Source: Bacillota bacterium (GTDB lineage: Bacteria; Bacillota; Clostridia; Clostridiales; Clostridiaceae). From it: a stretch of 44,051 nt of DNA. Position numbers and translations under genes: made by a program. The notes beneath the pieces are model-generated. The model had not been told where the DNA came from and did no database searches. It was given only the letters and a program-made list of their open reading frames with translations. The stretch spans positions 1 through 44,051 of the forward strand of contig JAEZKY010000325.1 of NCBI GenBank assembly GCA_023435985.1, in the 5' to 3' direction. This document shows positions 15,228 through 24,394 of the stretch, piece after piece (within the stretch, counting starts at the first letter, position 1; each line of letters starts with the position of its first letter).

Positions 15228-15974
15228 TCATTTTTGATTTTTGGAAAGATAATCATAAACAATTTTAGGTGTTCCAAGAGTTAAATTTGTAAGTATATGC
15301 GATGCAGATATAATTTCTAATACTGGTAAGTCAGCTAAAGGAGCTAGTGCGTGGCTAAACAATTGTAGACGAGCACTACCAGTCCATGCACCATGTATTG
15401 TTATATCAGTATTTTCTGCGCATATAAGTTCACAAATTCTTGGCTTACCATTATATCCTTGAATAATTTTTAACATAAAATTAGGTCTTGAAATTTGTGA
15501 ATAAGCTTCTTTAAGATCTAGGGGTTCATGTTTATATCCCATTGTGGCAGTGGCCACTGGCAATGTGCCATATTTTAGGGTACCAACTAATGTATCTGAA
15601 TCAACAAATAACTTTGGATTTCCAAGTTTTTTAGGATAAGCGCTACTTTCTCGTCCAACAGCTATAGCTGGCTCATTATCAAGGTACATCATATGCAAGT
15701 AATCGCCGCTAACTCCATTGAATTTTACTGGGATAGCCTGACCACATTCTGTATATGAGCCTAATCCGGTTGTATCCGGCATAGCCATCATTTCAAATCT
15801 CACATAAGGGCTATCTAACTCAAGTGGTTCTGGAACTATTTTTCTAAGAGCTTCTAAATCAGTACGATAAATGATATTTAGGTATTCTCTATTGTAAAAT
15901 TTATATGGTCCTCTAGGAAATGCTGGAGCAGATATAGGAGTTGTAATTTGTTTCATTACTTCATTTTCTAGCAT
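15228..15974 (-). CDS. adc: Acetoacetate decarboxylase
   Basis: This 248-aa enzyme converts acetoacetate to acetone and CO2, the last step of clostridial acetone formation. The sequence follows the C. acetobutylicum enzyme almost throughout: SPAF-like start PAFPRGPYKF, MMYLDNEPAIAVGRE, then the catalytic Lys115 (Schiff base) with neighbouring Lys116 in AYPKKLG, and Glu-rich YKHEPLDLKEA. Length is the usual 244-248. It is the last gene of ald-ctfA-ctfB-adc, on the same strand as the others, as in C. beijerinckii-type species; C. acetobutylicum has adc as a separate convergent unit. An 81-bp gap separates it from ctfB and contains a small AGCCT/AGGCT hairpin. Confidence 0.96.
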   Translation of the reverse strand: MLENEVMKQITTPISAPAFPRGPYKFYNREYLNIIYRTDLEALRKIVPEPLELDSPYVRFEMMAMPDTTGLGSYTECGQAIPVKFNGVSGDYLHMMYLDNEPAIAVGRESSAYPKKLGNPKLFVDSDTLVGTLKYGTLPVATATMGYKHEPLDLKEAYSQISRPNFMLKIIQGYNGKPRICELICAENTDITIHGAWTGSARLQLFSHALAPLADLPVLEIISASHILTNLTLGTPKIVYDYLSKNQK

Positions 15975-16055
15975 AGAATTATCACACTCTTTTCTTATTT
16001 TTTTTATTATATGGAGAGCCTAAGCTTAAGAGGCTGTGACTTTAAGATAAAAGGT

Positions 16056-16721
16056 TTATATGTCCATAATTTCTATGTCATTTGAGATAATTAAATTTGC
16101 ATCTGTTAGAGATTTTATTTCATCAACAGTCGTATCTTTGTGAATTTCTTTTAAAATTAATCCGTCACTTGTTACTTCGATTACGCAGAGTTCTGTAATT
16201 ATTAAATCTACTTGAGCTTTTGCAGTAAGTGGGAGAGTGCATTTTTTTACAATCTTGGGTTTACCTTTACCAGTATGCTGCATTGCTACTATTACTTTTC
16301 TTGCGCCTATTGCTAAATCCATAGCACCGCCCATGCCTGGCACAATTTTATTTGGGACAATCCAGTTGGCTAAGTTTCCTTTCTCATCAACTTCTAAGGC
16401 GCCTAGTACAGCAACATCCACATGCCCACCTCTAATTAATGAGAAAGACATTGAGCTATCAAAAAAAGCACCTTGAGGTAGAATAGTTACATATTGGCCG
16501 CCAGCATTTATTATATCGGGATCATATTCACCTGAAGCTGCTATTTCTCCCATGCCAACCATACCATTTTCAGATTCAAAAGTGATATCCATTTCCTTTG
16601 GTATATAATTAGCAACTAAAGTTGGAAGTCCTATTCCAAGATTAACAAGTTGCCCAGCTTTTAATTCCTTAGCAACTCTCTTGGCAATTATCTCTTTAGC
16701 TAAAGTTTTATCGGCAATCAT
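16056..16721 (-). CDS. ctfB: Acetoacetyl-CoA:acetate/butyrate CoA transferase, subunit B
   Basis: This 221-aa beta subunit carries the active-site glutamate, Glu51, in the SENG motif (FESENGMVGMG), which becomes the glutamyl-CoA thioester. Preceding LVNLGIGLPTLVANY and later GGAMDLAIGARKVIV are standard for the family. With CtfA it moves CoA from acetoacetyl-CoA to acetate or butyrate during solvent formation, re-using excreted acids and supplying acetoacetate to Adc. Its ATG directly follows the ctfA TAA with no gap, which points to coupled translation and equal subunit amounts. The ribosome site (GGTGG) lies inside the end of ctfA. Confidence 0.95.
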   Translation of the reverse strand: MIADKTLAKEIIAKRVAKELKAGQLVNLGIGLPTLVANYIPKEMDITFESENGMVGMGEIAASGEYDPDIINAGGQYVTILPQGAFFDSSMSFSLIRGGHVDVAVLGALEVDEKGNLANWIVPNKIVPGMGGAMDLAIGARKVIVAMQHTGKGKPKIVKKCTLPLTAKAQVDLIITELCVIEVTSDGLILKEIHKDTTVDEIKSLTDANLIISNDIEIMDI

Positions 16722-17375
16722 TTAAACCACCTCTTTTACTATATAATCTACTAATATACCTGGAGTCATTATATTTTCTTTGTTTAGTTCATCAGCTTTT
16801 ACTAATTTATCAGCTTCTACTATAACTGTATTACCGGCCATTGCCATGTATGGATTGAAGTTTTTTGCAGCAGCTCTATAGAAGGTGTTTCCAAATTCAT
16901 CTACTAGACTACCTTTTATTAATGAGATATCAGCTGATAATGGAAGTTCTAGCAAATACTTTTTACCGTTAACATTAACTTTTTGCTTACCTTTTTCTAC
17001 AATAGTGTCCACCCCAGTTGGCGTTAATACACCTCCAAGGCCAGAACCAGCTGCACGAATTCTTTCTATTAAAGTTCCTTGAGGAGAAAGCTCAACTTCA
17101 AGTTCACCAGAATTCATTTTTTTTCCGGTTTCAGGATTTGTTCCAATATGAGAAGCAATTACTTTAGAGACCTGACCATTTACAATAAGTTTACCAATAC
17201 CCTTATCTGGAAAAGCTGTATCGTTGCATATAACAGTTAGATTTTTAATATTCAAATTAACTAAAAAGTCTATAATATTTTCTGGTGTTCCGCAATTTAA
17301 GAAGCCGCCAACCATAATTGTCATGCCATCTTTAAATAAGCTCTTTAAATTTATTAATTTAGTTATTTTTCTCAT
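16722..17375 (-). CDS. ctfA: Acetoacetyl-CoA:acetate/butyrate CoA transferase, subunit A
   Basis: This 217-aa alpha subunit begins MRKITKL. I chose the ATG at 17375 since AAAGGAG stands eight bases before it; a longer in-frame reading from 17414 would add 13 residues and cover that ribosome site. Family marks are FKDGMTIMVGGFLNCGTPENII near the start and the mid-chain ELSPQGTLIERIRAAGSGLGG with GVLTPTGVDT. It pairs with CtfB to form the transferase. It lies 67 bp after ald and abuts ctfB, within the sol operon. Confidence 0.95.
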   Translation of the reverse strand: MRKITKLINLKSLFKDGMTIMVGGFLNCGTPENIIDFLVNLNIKNLTVICNDTAFPDKGIGKLIVNGQVSKVIASHIGTNPETGKKMNSGELEVELSPQGTLIERIRAAGSGLGGVLTPTGVDTIVEKGKQKVNVNGKKYLLELPLSADISLIKGSLVDEFGNTFYRAAAKNFNPYMAMAGNTVIVEADKLVKADELNKENIMTPGILVDYIVKEVV

Positions 17376-17442
17376 TTTAGCAACTCCTTTCTGAATATTT
17401 TTCTGTAATCGCATAAATAGACTTGTAAATTCAAGAAGGAAG

Positions 17443-18849
17443 TTAACCCGCTAACACACATCTTCTTTGACGTGTGAAGTTTCTTGCAGAGGTTATACCT
17501 TCACCAGTACAGCCAGCAATAGTGAAAGTTGTAAATCCTTCAGCATTATAACCTACTCCGGCAAAAGATTTTGCATTTTTTACAAAGATAGTAGTATCTA
17601 TTTCTTTCTCAAATCTATTTAAGTTATCTATATTCTTGGAATAAATATAGGCACTATGTTTTCTGTTTTGTTCTGCTATTTTTGCATATTTTATAGCCTC
17701 ATCTATATTTTTGACTCTCACGATTGGTAGTATTGGCATCATAAGCTCTGTCATTACAAAAGGATGATCTGGCTCTACTTCGCAGATTATACATCTAACG
17801 CTTGAAGGAGCTTCAACATCTATCTCATTTAAGAATAGTTTTGCATCTTTTCCAACCCATTTTTTGTTTATGTTGTATTCTTGAGTTTCATTATTTTTTT
17901 GTAGTATTAAATTCAATAGTTTTGTTATTTTATTTTTATTTATAATTACAGCATTATTTTTTAACATAGTATCTATTAAATTATCTGCAACATTGTCAAA
18001 AACAAATACTTCTTTTTCAGCTATACAAGGTAAATTATTATCAAAAGAGCAGCCTTCGATGATATTTTTTCCGGCTTTTTCAATGTCAGCAGTATCATCT
18101 ACAATAACTGGAGGATTTCCAGCACCAGCACCTATAGCTTTTTTACCAGAATTTAAGAGAGTTTTTACCATTCCAGGACCGCCAGTTCCGCATAAAAGTT
18201 TTATTTCTGGATGTTTTATAATTGCATCTAAGGATTCCATGGTTGGATTTTTTACAGCTGTTATTAGATTTTCAGGACCTCCACATGAAACAATGGCTTT
18301 ATTTATCATATCGACAGCAAAAGCAACACATTTTTTTGCACTGGGATGTCCATTAAAAACTACAGCATTTCCTGCAGCTATCATTCCTATGCTGTTGCAG
18401 ATAACAGTTTCAGTTGGATTAGTGGAAGGGGTTATTGCCCCTATAACACCATATGGCGCCATTTCAACTACAGTAAGTCCATTATCTCCTGACCAGGCTG
18501 TAGTAGTTAAATCTTCTATGCCAGGAGTATACTTAGCTACTAATTCATGTTTTAATATCTTATCTTCATATCTTCCCATATGAGTTTCGTCTAAAATCAT
18601 TTTAGCTAAAATTTTTTTATTTTTTAATGTGGCTTTCCTTATTTCAGTTATTATTTTTTCTCTTTGTTCCTTTGTATAATAAAGAGAAAATTCCTTCTGT
18701 GCAGTTATAGCTTTATTAATAGCAACTTCAACATCTTCGAAAACTCCAAAATATGAAATGTCATTTTTGTAGTTTTTTAAATCGGCATTTTTAATATTTG
18801 TTTTAAATTTTAAATTTTCAGTTTCTGATATTATTGTGTCTTTGTTCAT
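17443..18849 (-). CDS. ald: CoA-acylating butyraldehyde/acetaldehyde dehydrogenase
   Basis: This 468-aa enzyme reduces butyryl-CoA (and acetyl-CoA) to the aldehyde with NAD(P)H, the committed step to butanol. The sequence matches the C. beijerinckii Ald type (not the long AdhE fusion): GRYEDKILKHELVAKYTPG, TPSTNPTET, GTGGPGMVKTLL, and the catalytic Cys275 in NNLPCIAEKEV. The C-terminus ends RNFTRQRRCVLAG, as in that group. It also resembles microcompartment aldehyde dehydrogenases such as EutE, but has no obvious encapsulation extension. It is the first gene of the operon; no alcohol dehydrogenase follows, so aldehyde reduction is done by an enzyme encoded elsewhere. Ribosome site AGGAGG. Confidence 0.95.
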   Translation of the reverse strand: MNKDTIISETENLKFKTNIKNADLKNYKNDISYFGVFEDVEVAINKAITAQKEFSLYYTKEQREKIITEIRKATLKNKKILAKMILDETHMGRYEDKILKHELVAKYTPGIEDLTTTAWSGDNGLTVVEMAPYGVIGAITPSTNPTETVICNSIGMIAAGNAVVFNGHPSAKKCVAFAVDMINKAIVSCGGPENLITAVKNPTMESLDAIIKHPEIKLLCGTGGPGMVKTLLNSGKKAIGAGAGNPPVIVDDTADIEKAGKNIIEGCSFDNNLPCIAEKEVFVFDNVADNLIDTMLKNNAVIINKNKITKLLNLILQKNNETQEYNINKKWVGKDAKLFLNEIDVEAPSSVRCIICEVEPDHPFVMTELMMPILPIVRVKNIDEAIKYAKIAEQNRKHSAYIYSKNIDNLNRFEKEIDTTIFVKNAKSFAGVGYNAEGFTTFTIAGCTGEGITSARNFTRQRRCVLAG

Positions 18850-19154
18850 AATTATTCCTCCTTGTAATTTAAAAAATAATTCACATTAGAAAATAACTAT
18901 TTCATATAGGTAAACAGTAAAATCTAATGAGTATATACAGTATAATAGCCATTGCTTATTACAAAAACAACCTATAAATACAAGAAAATCAATATAAAGG
19001 AAATAAAACGTTACCAAATTACAAATTTGTAACATATTTTTATTAAATAAATTATAGAAACATAGAATTAGAAAATTTGGAGAATATTCTGAAAATATAA
19101 ACATATCATAAATTAATTAATATATTTATGTTTTGGTAAAGGATGTAAGTCTAT
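18850..19154. promoter_or_regulatory. Divergent control region of the sol operon and the L,D-transpeptidase gene
   Basis: On the minus strand a sigma-A-like promoter is visible: TTGTTT, 17 bp, TATTAT at about 18938-18966, giving a leader of ~85 nt. Further upstream lies a perfect 14-bp palindrome TTACAAATTTGTAA (19019-19032), embedded between GTTAC and GTAAC. I find no clear 0A box (TGNCGAA). Regulator unknown. Confidence 0.45.
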
Positions 19155-20549
19155 ATGAAGAATATTAATATAAAAAAGCCTTTTAAAAGCTATCATACAG
19201 GAAAAATTATTATTCTGATATCTTCAATGGTGCTAATTTATTTACTCATTTCATTATATTTTGTTAATCATTACTTTTTTAATACAGTAATAAATGGAGT
19301 AAATGTATCATTAAAAGCACATGAGGGCGTAAATGATATAATTAAAAATTACATTGAAAATTATAAGTTACAGTTAATCGAAAGAGATGGAGAAACAGAA
19401 GAAATATTAGGACAAGATATAGGATTACAATATAATGAAAAAAATGATATTTCTAAAATCAATAAACTTCAAAGCTCATATAAATGGATAAGTTCATTAT
19501 TAAAGGAACAAGATTATTATGAAGGTGATTTATTTTTTTATAATAAAGATAATCTGGAAAATAAAATAAATCAATTAAATTGTTTGAATAAGGAGATTAT
19601 AGAACCACAAAATGTGAGCTTTAGATACGCAGGTGGTTTATATGAAGTAGTTAAAGAGGTATATGGGAACAAAATATATAAGGACAAGCTAAATGAGACT
19701 ATAAAAATGAGTATATCGCAGGGAAAAACAAAATTAAATTTGGATGAGAATCTTTGTTATGAAAATCCAGAATACATTACTACTTCTAATAAGACTATTG
19801 AAGTTATTAATTTGCTAAACAAGTATACATCGACAAAGATAACCTATATATTTGGAAATAAGAGTGAAGTTCTGGATGGAAGTATAATAAATGGGTGGCT
19901 TAGCGTTGATGATAACTTAGATGTAGAAATAAATGAAAAAGCAGTTAATGAATATTTGAAAAACTTAAGCAAAAAATATGACACAGTTGGTATAACAAGA
20001 AAGTTTAAAGCATCTATAAATAAAATAGTAGAAGTTAAGGGTGGATTTTATGGTTGGAAAATTAATTGTGTATCTGAAACAAAAGCACTATTAGAAAACA
20101 TAAAACATGGGGATATACTTCAAAAAGAACCGATATATACTCAAAAGGCTTTATATAGAGATGAAGATGATATAGGAAAAACTTATGTAGAAATTAATCT
20201 GACAAGGCAGCATTTATGGTTTTATAAGGAAGGGAAGCTTATAACTCAAGGTGACATAGTAACAGGTAACCCTAATAGAGGAAATCATACTAAGCTTGGA
20301 GTTTATATGCTTAACTACAAAGAAAAAGGATCAACATTAAATGGAGAAAATTATGAAACAAAAGTAAGCTATTGGATGCCGTTTAACGGAAATATAGGTA
20401 TACATGATGCAAGTTGGAGATATTCTTTTGGTGGATATATATATAAGAGCAATGGATCTCATGGATGTGTAAATGCTCCACTATATTTAGCTAAGAAAGT
20501 TTTTGAGAATATAGAAGCTGGAACCCCTATTATTTGTTATGAAGAATAG
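19155..20549 (+). CDS. Membrane-anchored L,D-transpeptidase (YkuD) with peptidoglycan-binding-like region
   Basis: This 464-aa protein has one N-terminal membrane anchor (~residues 17-40), an extracellular region resembling the PG_binding_4/VanW-type repeats (~50-320), and a C-terminal YkuD domain (~340-464). The catalytic motif SHGCVN contains Cys438, preceded by the usual GIHDA. L,D-transpeptidases make 3-3 cross-links in peptidoglycan or attach proteins to it, and resist most beta-lactams except carbapenems. It stands alone, divergent from the sol operon. The start has only a modest ribosome site (GGATG), but the anchor begins soon after, so it is likely right. Confidence 0.88.
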   Translation: MKNINIKKPFKSYHTGKIIILISSMVLIYLLISLYFVNHYFFNTVINGVNVSLKAHEGVNDIIKNYIENYKLQLIERDGETEEILGQDIGLQYNEKNDISKINKLQSSYKWISSLLKEQDYYEGDLFFYNKDNLENKINQLNCLNKEIIEPQNVSFRYAGGLYEVVKEVYGNKIYKDKLNETIKMSISQGKTKLNLDENLCYENPEYITTSNKTIEVINLLNKYTSTKITYIFGNKSEVLDGSIINGWLSVDDNLDVEINEKAVNEYLKNLSKKYDTVGITRKFKASINKIVEVKGGFYGWKINCVSETKALLENIKHGDILQKEPIYTQKALYRDEDDIGKTYVEINLTRQHLWFYKEGKLITQGDIVTGNPNRGNHTKLGVYMLNYKEKGSTLNGENYETKVSYWMPFNGNIGIHDASWRYSFGGYIYKSNGSHGCVNAPLYLAKKVFENIEAGTPIICYEE

Positions 20550-20557
20550 AAAAATGA

Positions 20558-21469
20558 TCAAATGCTTCTTTTGATTATTTCTTTTATGATATTAATAAAA
20601 TTTTCTGCATCAGGATTAAGAGTGCGGTAACTACTTTTTATCCAACCCATTGAGAGTTTCACATTACAGTTCTCTATTGGGAGTATCTTTAAGTTATAAT
20701 CAGATACAAAGTTTTGACAACAATCCATTACTATGGCAAATGCATCAGTTGTATGAAGCATATGAAGCATGGTAAATCCGTTATTGATAAATATTTTTTT
20801 TATATTAGACATTTGTATCCCATCAATAATAATGTTAGTAGTAATTGAAGAAAAATAGTCATCTTTTTCTCTTAAAAAAGTATAATTTAGTAGCTCAGAG
20901 ATAGTAACAGTTTTATTATTATATAATGGATGGCATGGACCAATACATATTGCCCAGTTAGCTTTTATTAGTTCATGATATTCTAATTGATTTTTAGATA
21001 AGCTTTTTTTAAACTCTCTAGTTTGCATAGAATTGTATTGAACAAGACCAATATCAGATATACAGTCTTTAACATTACTTAATACTTTGCTTATGCGTAC
21101 TTCTTCTATCTCTAGCTCTAAATTACTATCTTTATTTTGTTCGTAAAATTCTTGAAAAAAATGTGATGACATCCATAATGGAAATGAAGATATAGATAAA
21201 AATCTTTTTGAATCATATTGGGATATGTTTTCGATTAATTCTACATTACTTAAAATATTTTGACCGTAACGATATAACTTTTGTCCATCTTCTGTAAGTA
21301 ATACACCTTTATTGCTTCTGGTGAAAATAGTTATATTAAGGTCATCTTCAAGCGATTTAATAGCAGAAGTAAGACTTGGTTGAGAAATGAATAGCTGTTC
21401 AGCGGCTTGATTCATGCTGTGAAGTTCTGCTATTTTCATAAAGTAAATTAAGTTTTGTATAGATAGCAT
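20558..21469 (-). CDS. LysR-family transcriptional regulator
   Basis: This 303-aa protein has an N-terminal winged helix-turn-helix (~1-60: MNQAAEQLFISQPSLTSAIKSLEDDL) and a periplasmic-binding-like effector domain (~90-300). The length is standard. LysR proteins normally bind a dyad with T-N11-A in the shared region and control the divergent gene in response to a metabolite. Here the divergent gene pair is a symporter and an M20 amidohydrolase, so an acylated amino acid or related acid is a reasonable inducer. A 35-bp perfect dyad lies just upstream of the gene. It converges tail to tail with the L,D-transpeptidase gene, 8 bp apart. Confidence 0.9.
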   Translation of the reverse strand: MLSIQNLIYFMKIAELHSMNQAAEQLFISQPSLTSAIKSLEDDLNITIFTRSNKGVLLTEDGQKLYRYGQNILSNVELIENISQYDSKRFLSISSFPLWMSSHFFQEFYEQNKDSNLELEIEEVRISKVLSNVKDCISDIGLVQYNSMQTREFKKSLSKNQLEYHELIKANWAICIGPCHPLYNNKTVTISELLNYTFLREKDDYFSSITTNIIIDGIQMSNIKKIFINNGFTMLHMLHTTDAFAIVMDCCQNFVSDYNLKILPIENCNVKLSMGWIKSSYRTLNPDAENFINIIKEIIKRSI

Positions 21470-21501
21470 AAATTTTCTCCTGACTGCTCATTGTAATTTG
21501 A

Positions 21502-21536
21502 AATAATATATAATTGCTAGTCAGTTATATATTATT
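21502..21536. promoter_or_regulatory. Probable LysR operator: 12-bp inverted repeat with 11-bp spacer
   Basis: AATAATATATAA, an 11-base spacer, then the exact complement. The arms are A/T-only but perfect, and the site sits 33-67 bp before lysR, the usual place for autoregulation. Confidence 0.6.
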
Positions 21537-21754
21537 TGTAAGGAATGCTTTTGATTCATTATAACCTCTAAAAATTATATTATCAATTGTCACTTGGATT
21601 TATTGATAATGTAATTATTTTTTAAAGTTAAAAATAAATAAAAGTCAATGAATTTAATGTTTTAGTATTGAATTAATAAAGTGATGTTATTACTGAGCTA
21701 TAGAATATATGTATTATACAGGAAAATGTGAATTTGTTACTATAAAAGAAATAG

Positions 21755-21790
21755 CAAGGGCGCTAGAATATAGCGCCCTTGATTTTTTTA
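21755..21790 (+). terminator. Strong terminator in the leader of the symporter gene
   Basis: CAAGGGCGCTA (21755-21765) pairs perfectly with TAGCGCCCTTG (21771-21781) and is followed by ATTTTTTTA. No rightward gene lies upstream, so it is either an attenuator in the symporter leader or ends a small transcript. Confidence 0.8.
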
Positions 21791-21857
21791 AAAAATATAA
21801 TGTGCATTATTTTTTTAAGTAACTAATTATTTAGAATTTGAAAGGAGTGTAAGGATT

Positions 21858-23048
21858 ATGCAATTAGGTCCTCTTCAATGTTTTCTTATAGTAGCATGTT
21901 TTATGTTTATAGGAGAAATAGTATCAAACAAAACGAAGGCATTTATTCCTTCAGTATTTGTCACAGCGGTTTTATTTTTAATAGGATTTTGGACTTTTGT
22001 GCCAAAAGATGTTGTTACTCAAGCCTCTTTTGGACCTCAGTTTGTATCAATATGTATGAGTTTGCTTCTTGTGCATCTTGGTACCATAATGAATTTACGA
22101 AAACTTATAGAACAGTGGAAAGCAGTTGTAGTTGCTGTATTTGGAATATGCGGAATTATTTTATTTACTATGACCATAGGAAATTTACTTTTTGATTGGT
22201 ATATTGTTGTTGCAGCAACACCACCTTTAACTGGAGGGGTAGTGGCAGCTCTATTGATGTCAGAAGGATTAAAAGCAAAAGGATTAACTACTCTTGTTGC
22301 ATTGCCTACAGCAATGTTTATAACTCATAGTTTTTTTGGATATCCTCTTACATCTTGGTGCCTTAAAAGAGAAGGTAGAAGATTAATTGAAGGCTTTAGG
22401 CAAAATGGAGCAGATATTAAAGAAGTTGCAGCTACTAAAGAAATTGTGGAACAAAGTCAACGTAAAAAGCTTCTACCTGAACTTCCAGAAAAATATAGGA
22501 CAACCTCAGTGATGTTATTTAAGCTAATGTTGGTTGCTATATTAGCAAGTGGAATTTCAAGTCTTTTGCATGATGCTATTAATGTATATGTAATTTGTCT
22601 CATATTGGGTGTTATATTTTGTGAATTAGGATTTTTAGAAGAAAACACTCTTGTAAAAGCTGGAGTTTTTCAATGGCTGATTACTGGTTTATTAGCGTAT
22701 ATATTTGCTGGTTTGTCAAGTGTTACACCAGATATTCTTCTAAATATGATAGTGCAGATAGTAGTTTTGATCATATTAGGAATAATGGGGATGTTTATAA
22801 CATCATTAATAATTGGAAAATTTCTTGGATTTACAAAAGAAATGGGGTTTGCTTGTGCACTTACAGCACTCTTTGGATTCCCTGCTGACTATATAATTAC
22901 TAGTGAAGTATGTAAAACTGTGAGTCAAAATGAGGAAGAGAGACTTTATTTAATGGATGTACTCTTGCCTAGAATGCTTGTTGGTGGATTCGCTACAGTA
23001 TCAATAGCTTCGGTAATAATTACGAGCATATTTTTAAAACTTTTATAG
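21858..23048 (+). CDS. Membrane transporter, glutamate:Na+ symporter-like
   Basis: This 396-aa integral membrane protein has ~10 hydrophobic segments. A pair of similar glycine-rich stretches (PPLTGGVVAALLMSEGLKAKGL near residue 125; TALFGFPADYIITSEV near 345) lies in each half, a feature of inverted-repeat carriers such as GltS. The best guess is a Na+-coupled carrier for an acidic amino acid or acyl-amino acid. It is co-directional with an M20 amidohydrolase 69 bp downstream and divergent from a LysR gene, so it likely brings in that enzyme's substrate. Ribosome site AAAGGAG. A strong hairpin in its leader suggests attenuation. Confidence 0.7.
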   Translation: MQLGPLQCFLIVACFMFIGEIVSNKTKAFIPSVFVTAVLFLIGFWTFVPKDVVTQASFGPQFVSICMSLLLVHLGTIMNLRKLIEQWKAVVVAVFGICGIILFTMTIGNLLFDWYIVVAATPPLTGGVVAALLMSEGLKAKGLTTLVALPTAMFITHSFFGYPLTSWCLKREGRRLIEGFRQNGADIKEVAATKEIVEQSQRKKLLPELPEKYRTTSVMLFKLMLVAILASGISSLLHDAINVYVICLILGVIFCELGFLEENTLVKAGVFQWLITGLLAYIFAGLSSVTPDILLNMIVQIVVLIILGIMGMFITSLIIGKFLGFTKEMGFACALTALFGFPADYIITSEVCKTVSQNEEERLYLMDVLLPRMLVGGFATVSIASVIITSIFLKLL

Positions 23049-23117
23049 AAGTTGCATAAGAGAGATTTATTTCACATTATTAAGACTAAATATTATTAAT
23101 TTAGGAGGAACGTGTAG

Positions 23118-24290
23118 ATGATGAGTACTATATTTGAAAATTCAAAAGAAATACAAAGCTGGCTAGTTAATTTAAGAAGAGATTTTCATAGACATCCTGA
23201 GCCATCCCTGGAAGAGATTAGAACCTCAAAAATAATTGAGGAGCAGCTTATAAAGATGGGCATTAAGGCAGAGAGGGTATGTGAAACTGGAATAATTGGA
23301 ATATTAGAAGGAAAAGATTCTGGAAAAGTTATTGCACTAAGAGCAGACATGGATGCTCTTTCTGTTAGTGAAAAAACTGGCCTTCCTTTTGCGTCTGAAA
23401 CTCCAGGAATTATGCATGCATGTGGACATGATTTTCATGTATCAATGCTTTTAGGAGCTGCTAAACTTTTATCTCAAATGACAAATGAGTTTAATGGTAC
23501 TGTAAAATTCATATTTCAGCCAGCAGAGGAATTAGCATTAGGTGCTAAGAACTTAATAAAAAATGGAGTTTTAAAAAATCCAGATGTAGACTTTGTTTTT
23601 GGCATGCATATATGGTCAGATGTTCCTGTAAATAAAGTAGTAGTTCAACAAGGAGCATTAATGGCTGGTGCAGATACATGGAACTTAACTATAACAGGAA
23701 AGTCAGCTCATGGGTCTTCTCCATGGCAAGGAAAAGATGCAATTGTTTGTGCAGCTACAGTTATACAAAGTTTGCAAACAATTGTAAGTAGAACAAATGA
23801 TGTAAGATCACCAATTGTGATAAATATAGGTACAATTAAAGGAGGAGAAAGATTCAATGTTATACCTGGCAGCGTTAAAATGGAAGGGATGAATAGAACC
23901 TTTAGTTCTGATACTAGAGAAAAATTGCCACAATGGATTGAAAAAGTAGTGAAAAGTACTTGCGAAGCTTATGGATGTGAATATGAATTTAGCTATACTC
24001 CAATGACTGCAGTAGTAATAAATGATGAAAAAGGTACTGAACTAGTTAAAAATTCACTTGATAAAATTTTAGGAGAAGATGCATTTATTCCATCAGAAAA
24101 GATAATGGGTTCGGAAGATTTTTCTGAATATCTTGAACAAGTACCAGGTGTTTTAATGCTGCTAGGTGGAAGGAATGAAGAAAAAGGCTGTTGTTACTCA
24201 CAGCATTCTAATTTCTTTGACGTGGATGAGGACGCATTGCCAATAGGCACTGCATCATACGTTCAAGTGGCTTTGGACTACCTTAAATAA
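23118..24290 (+). CDS. M20 family amidohydrolase (N-acyl-amino-acid / hippurate hydrolase type)
   Basis: This 390-aa cytoplasmic metal-dependent hydrolase has metal-site motifs RADMDAL (~75-81), HACGHDFH (100-107, with the Cys and His metal ligands of this subgroup), QPAEE and, near the C-terminus, MGSEDFSEYL. A dimerisation lid domain lies in the middle (~180-290: SAHGSSPWQGKDAI). Such enzymes release free amino acids from N-acetyl-, N-benzoyl- or indole-acyl-conjugates; some act on aminobenzoyl-glutamate. Two start codons in tandem (23118 and 23121) follow AGGAGGAA; the second is better spaced or at least as good. It belongs to the LysR-controlled transporter unit. Confidence 0.9.
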   Translation: MMSTIFENSKEIQSWLVNLRRDFHRHPEPSLEEIRTSKIIEEQLIKMGIKAERVCETGIIGILEGKDSGKVIALRADMDALSVSEKTGLPFASETPGIMHACGHDFHVSMLLGAAKLLSQMTNEFNGTVKFIFQPAEELALGAKNLIKNGVLKNPDVDFVFGMHIWSDVPVNKVVVQQGALMAGADTWNLTITGKSAHGSSPWQGKDAIVCAATVIQSLQTIVSRTNDVRSPIVINIGTIKGGERFNVIPGSVKMEGMNRTFSSDTREKLPQWIEKVVKSTCEAYGCEYEFSYTPMTAVVINDEKGTELVKNSLDKILGEDAFIPSEKIMGSEDFSEYLEQVPGVLMLLGGRNEEKGCCYSQHSNFFDVDEDALPIGTASYVQVALDYLK

Positions 24291-24365
24291 AATTGAACTA
24301 TAACAATAAGCCTGTTAGTGAGCAGGATTCAATCAGTTATTTAAATTATAAATATATATTTGATA

Positions 24366-24394
24366 TTTACAATTGATTGAAAAAGTGCTAATAT
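24366..24394 (+). promoter_or_regulatory. Candidate sigma-A promoter of the thrS leader
   Basis: TTTACA, 17 bp, TAATAT. It gives a transcript starting near 24401 and a leader of ~420 nt. A long-loop AGGCACAT/ATGTGCCT pairing (~24432-24488) lies in the first part. Confidence 0.55.

Noticed and set aside
17993..18583. 196-codon plus-strand frame inside ald
   Set aside because: Shadow frame of ald with no ribosome site; ald is certain.
18850..19154. Spo0A box in the sol promoter
   Set aside because: No TGNCGAA match on either strand at a sensible place; absence by eye only.
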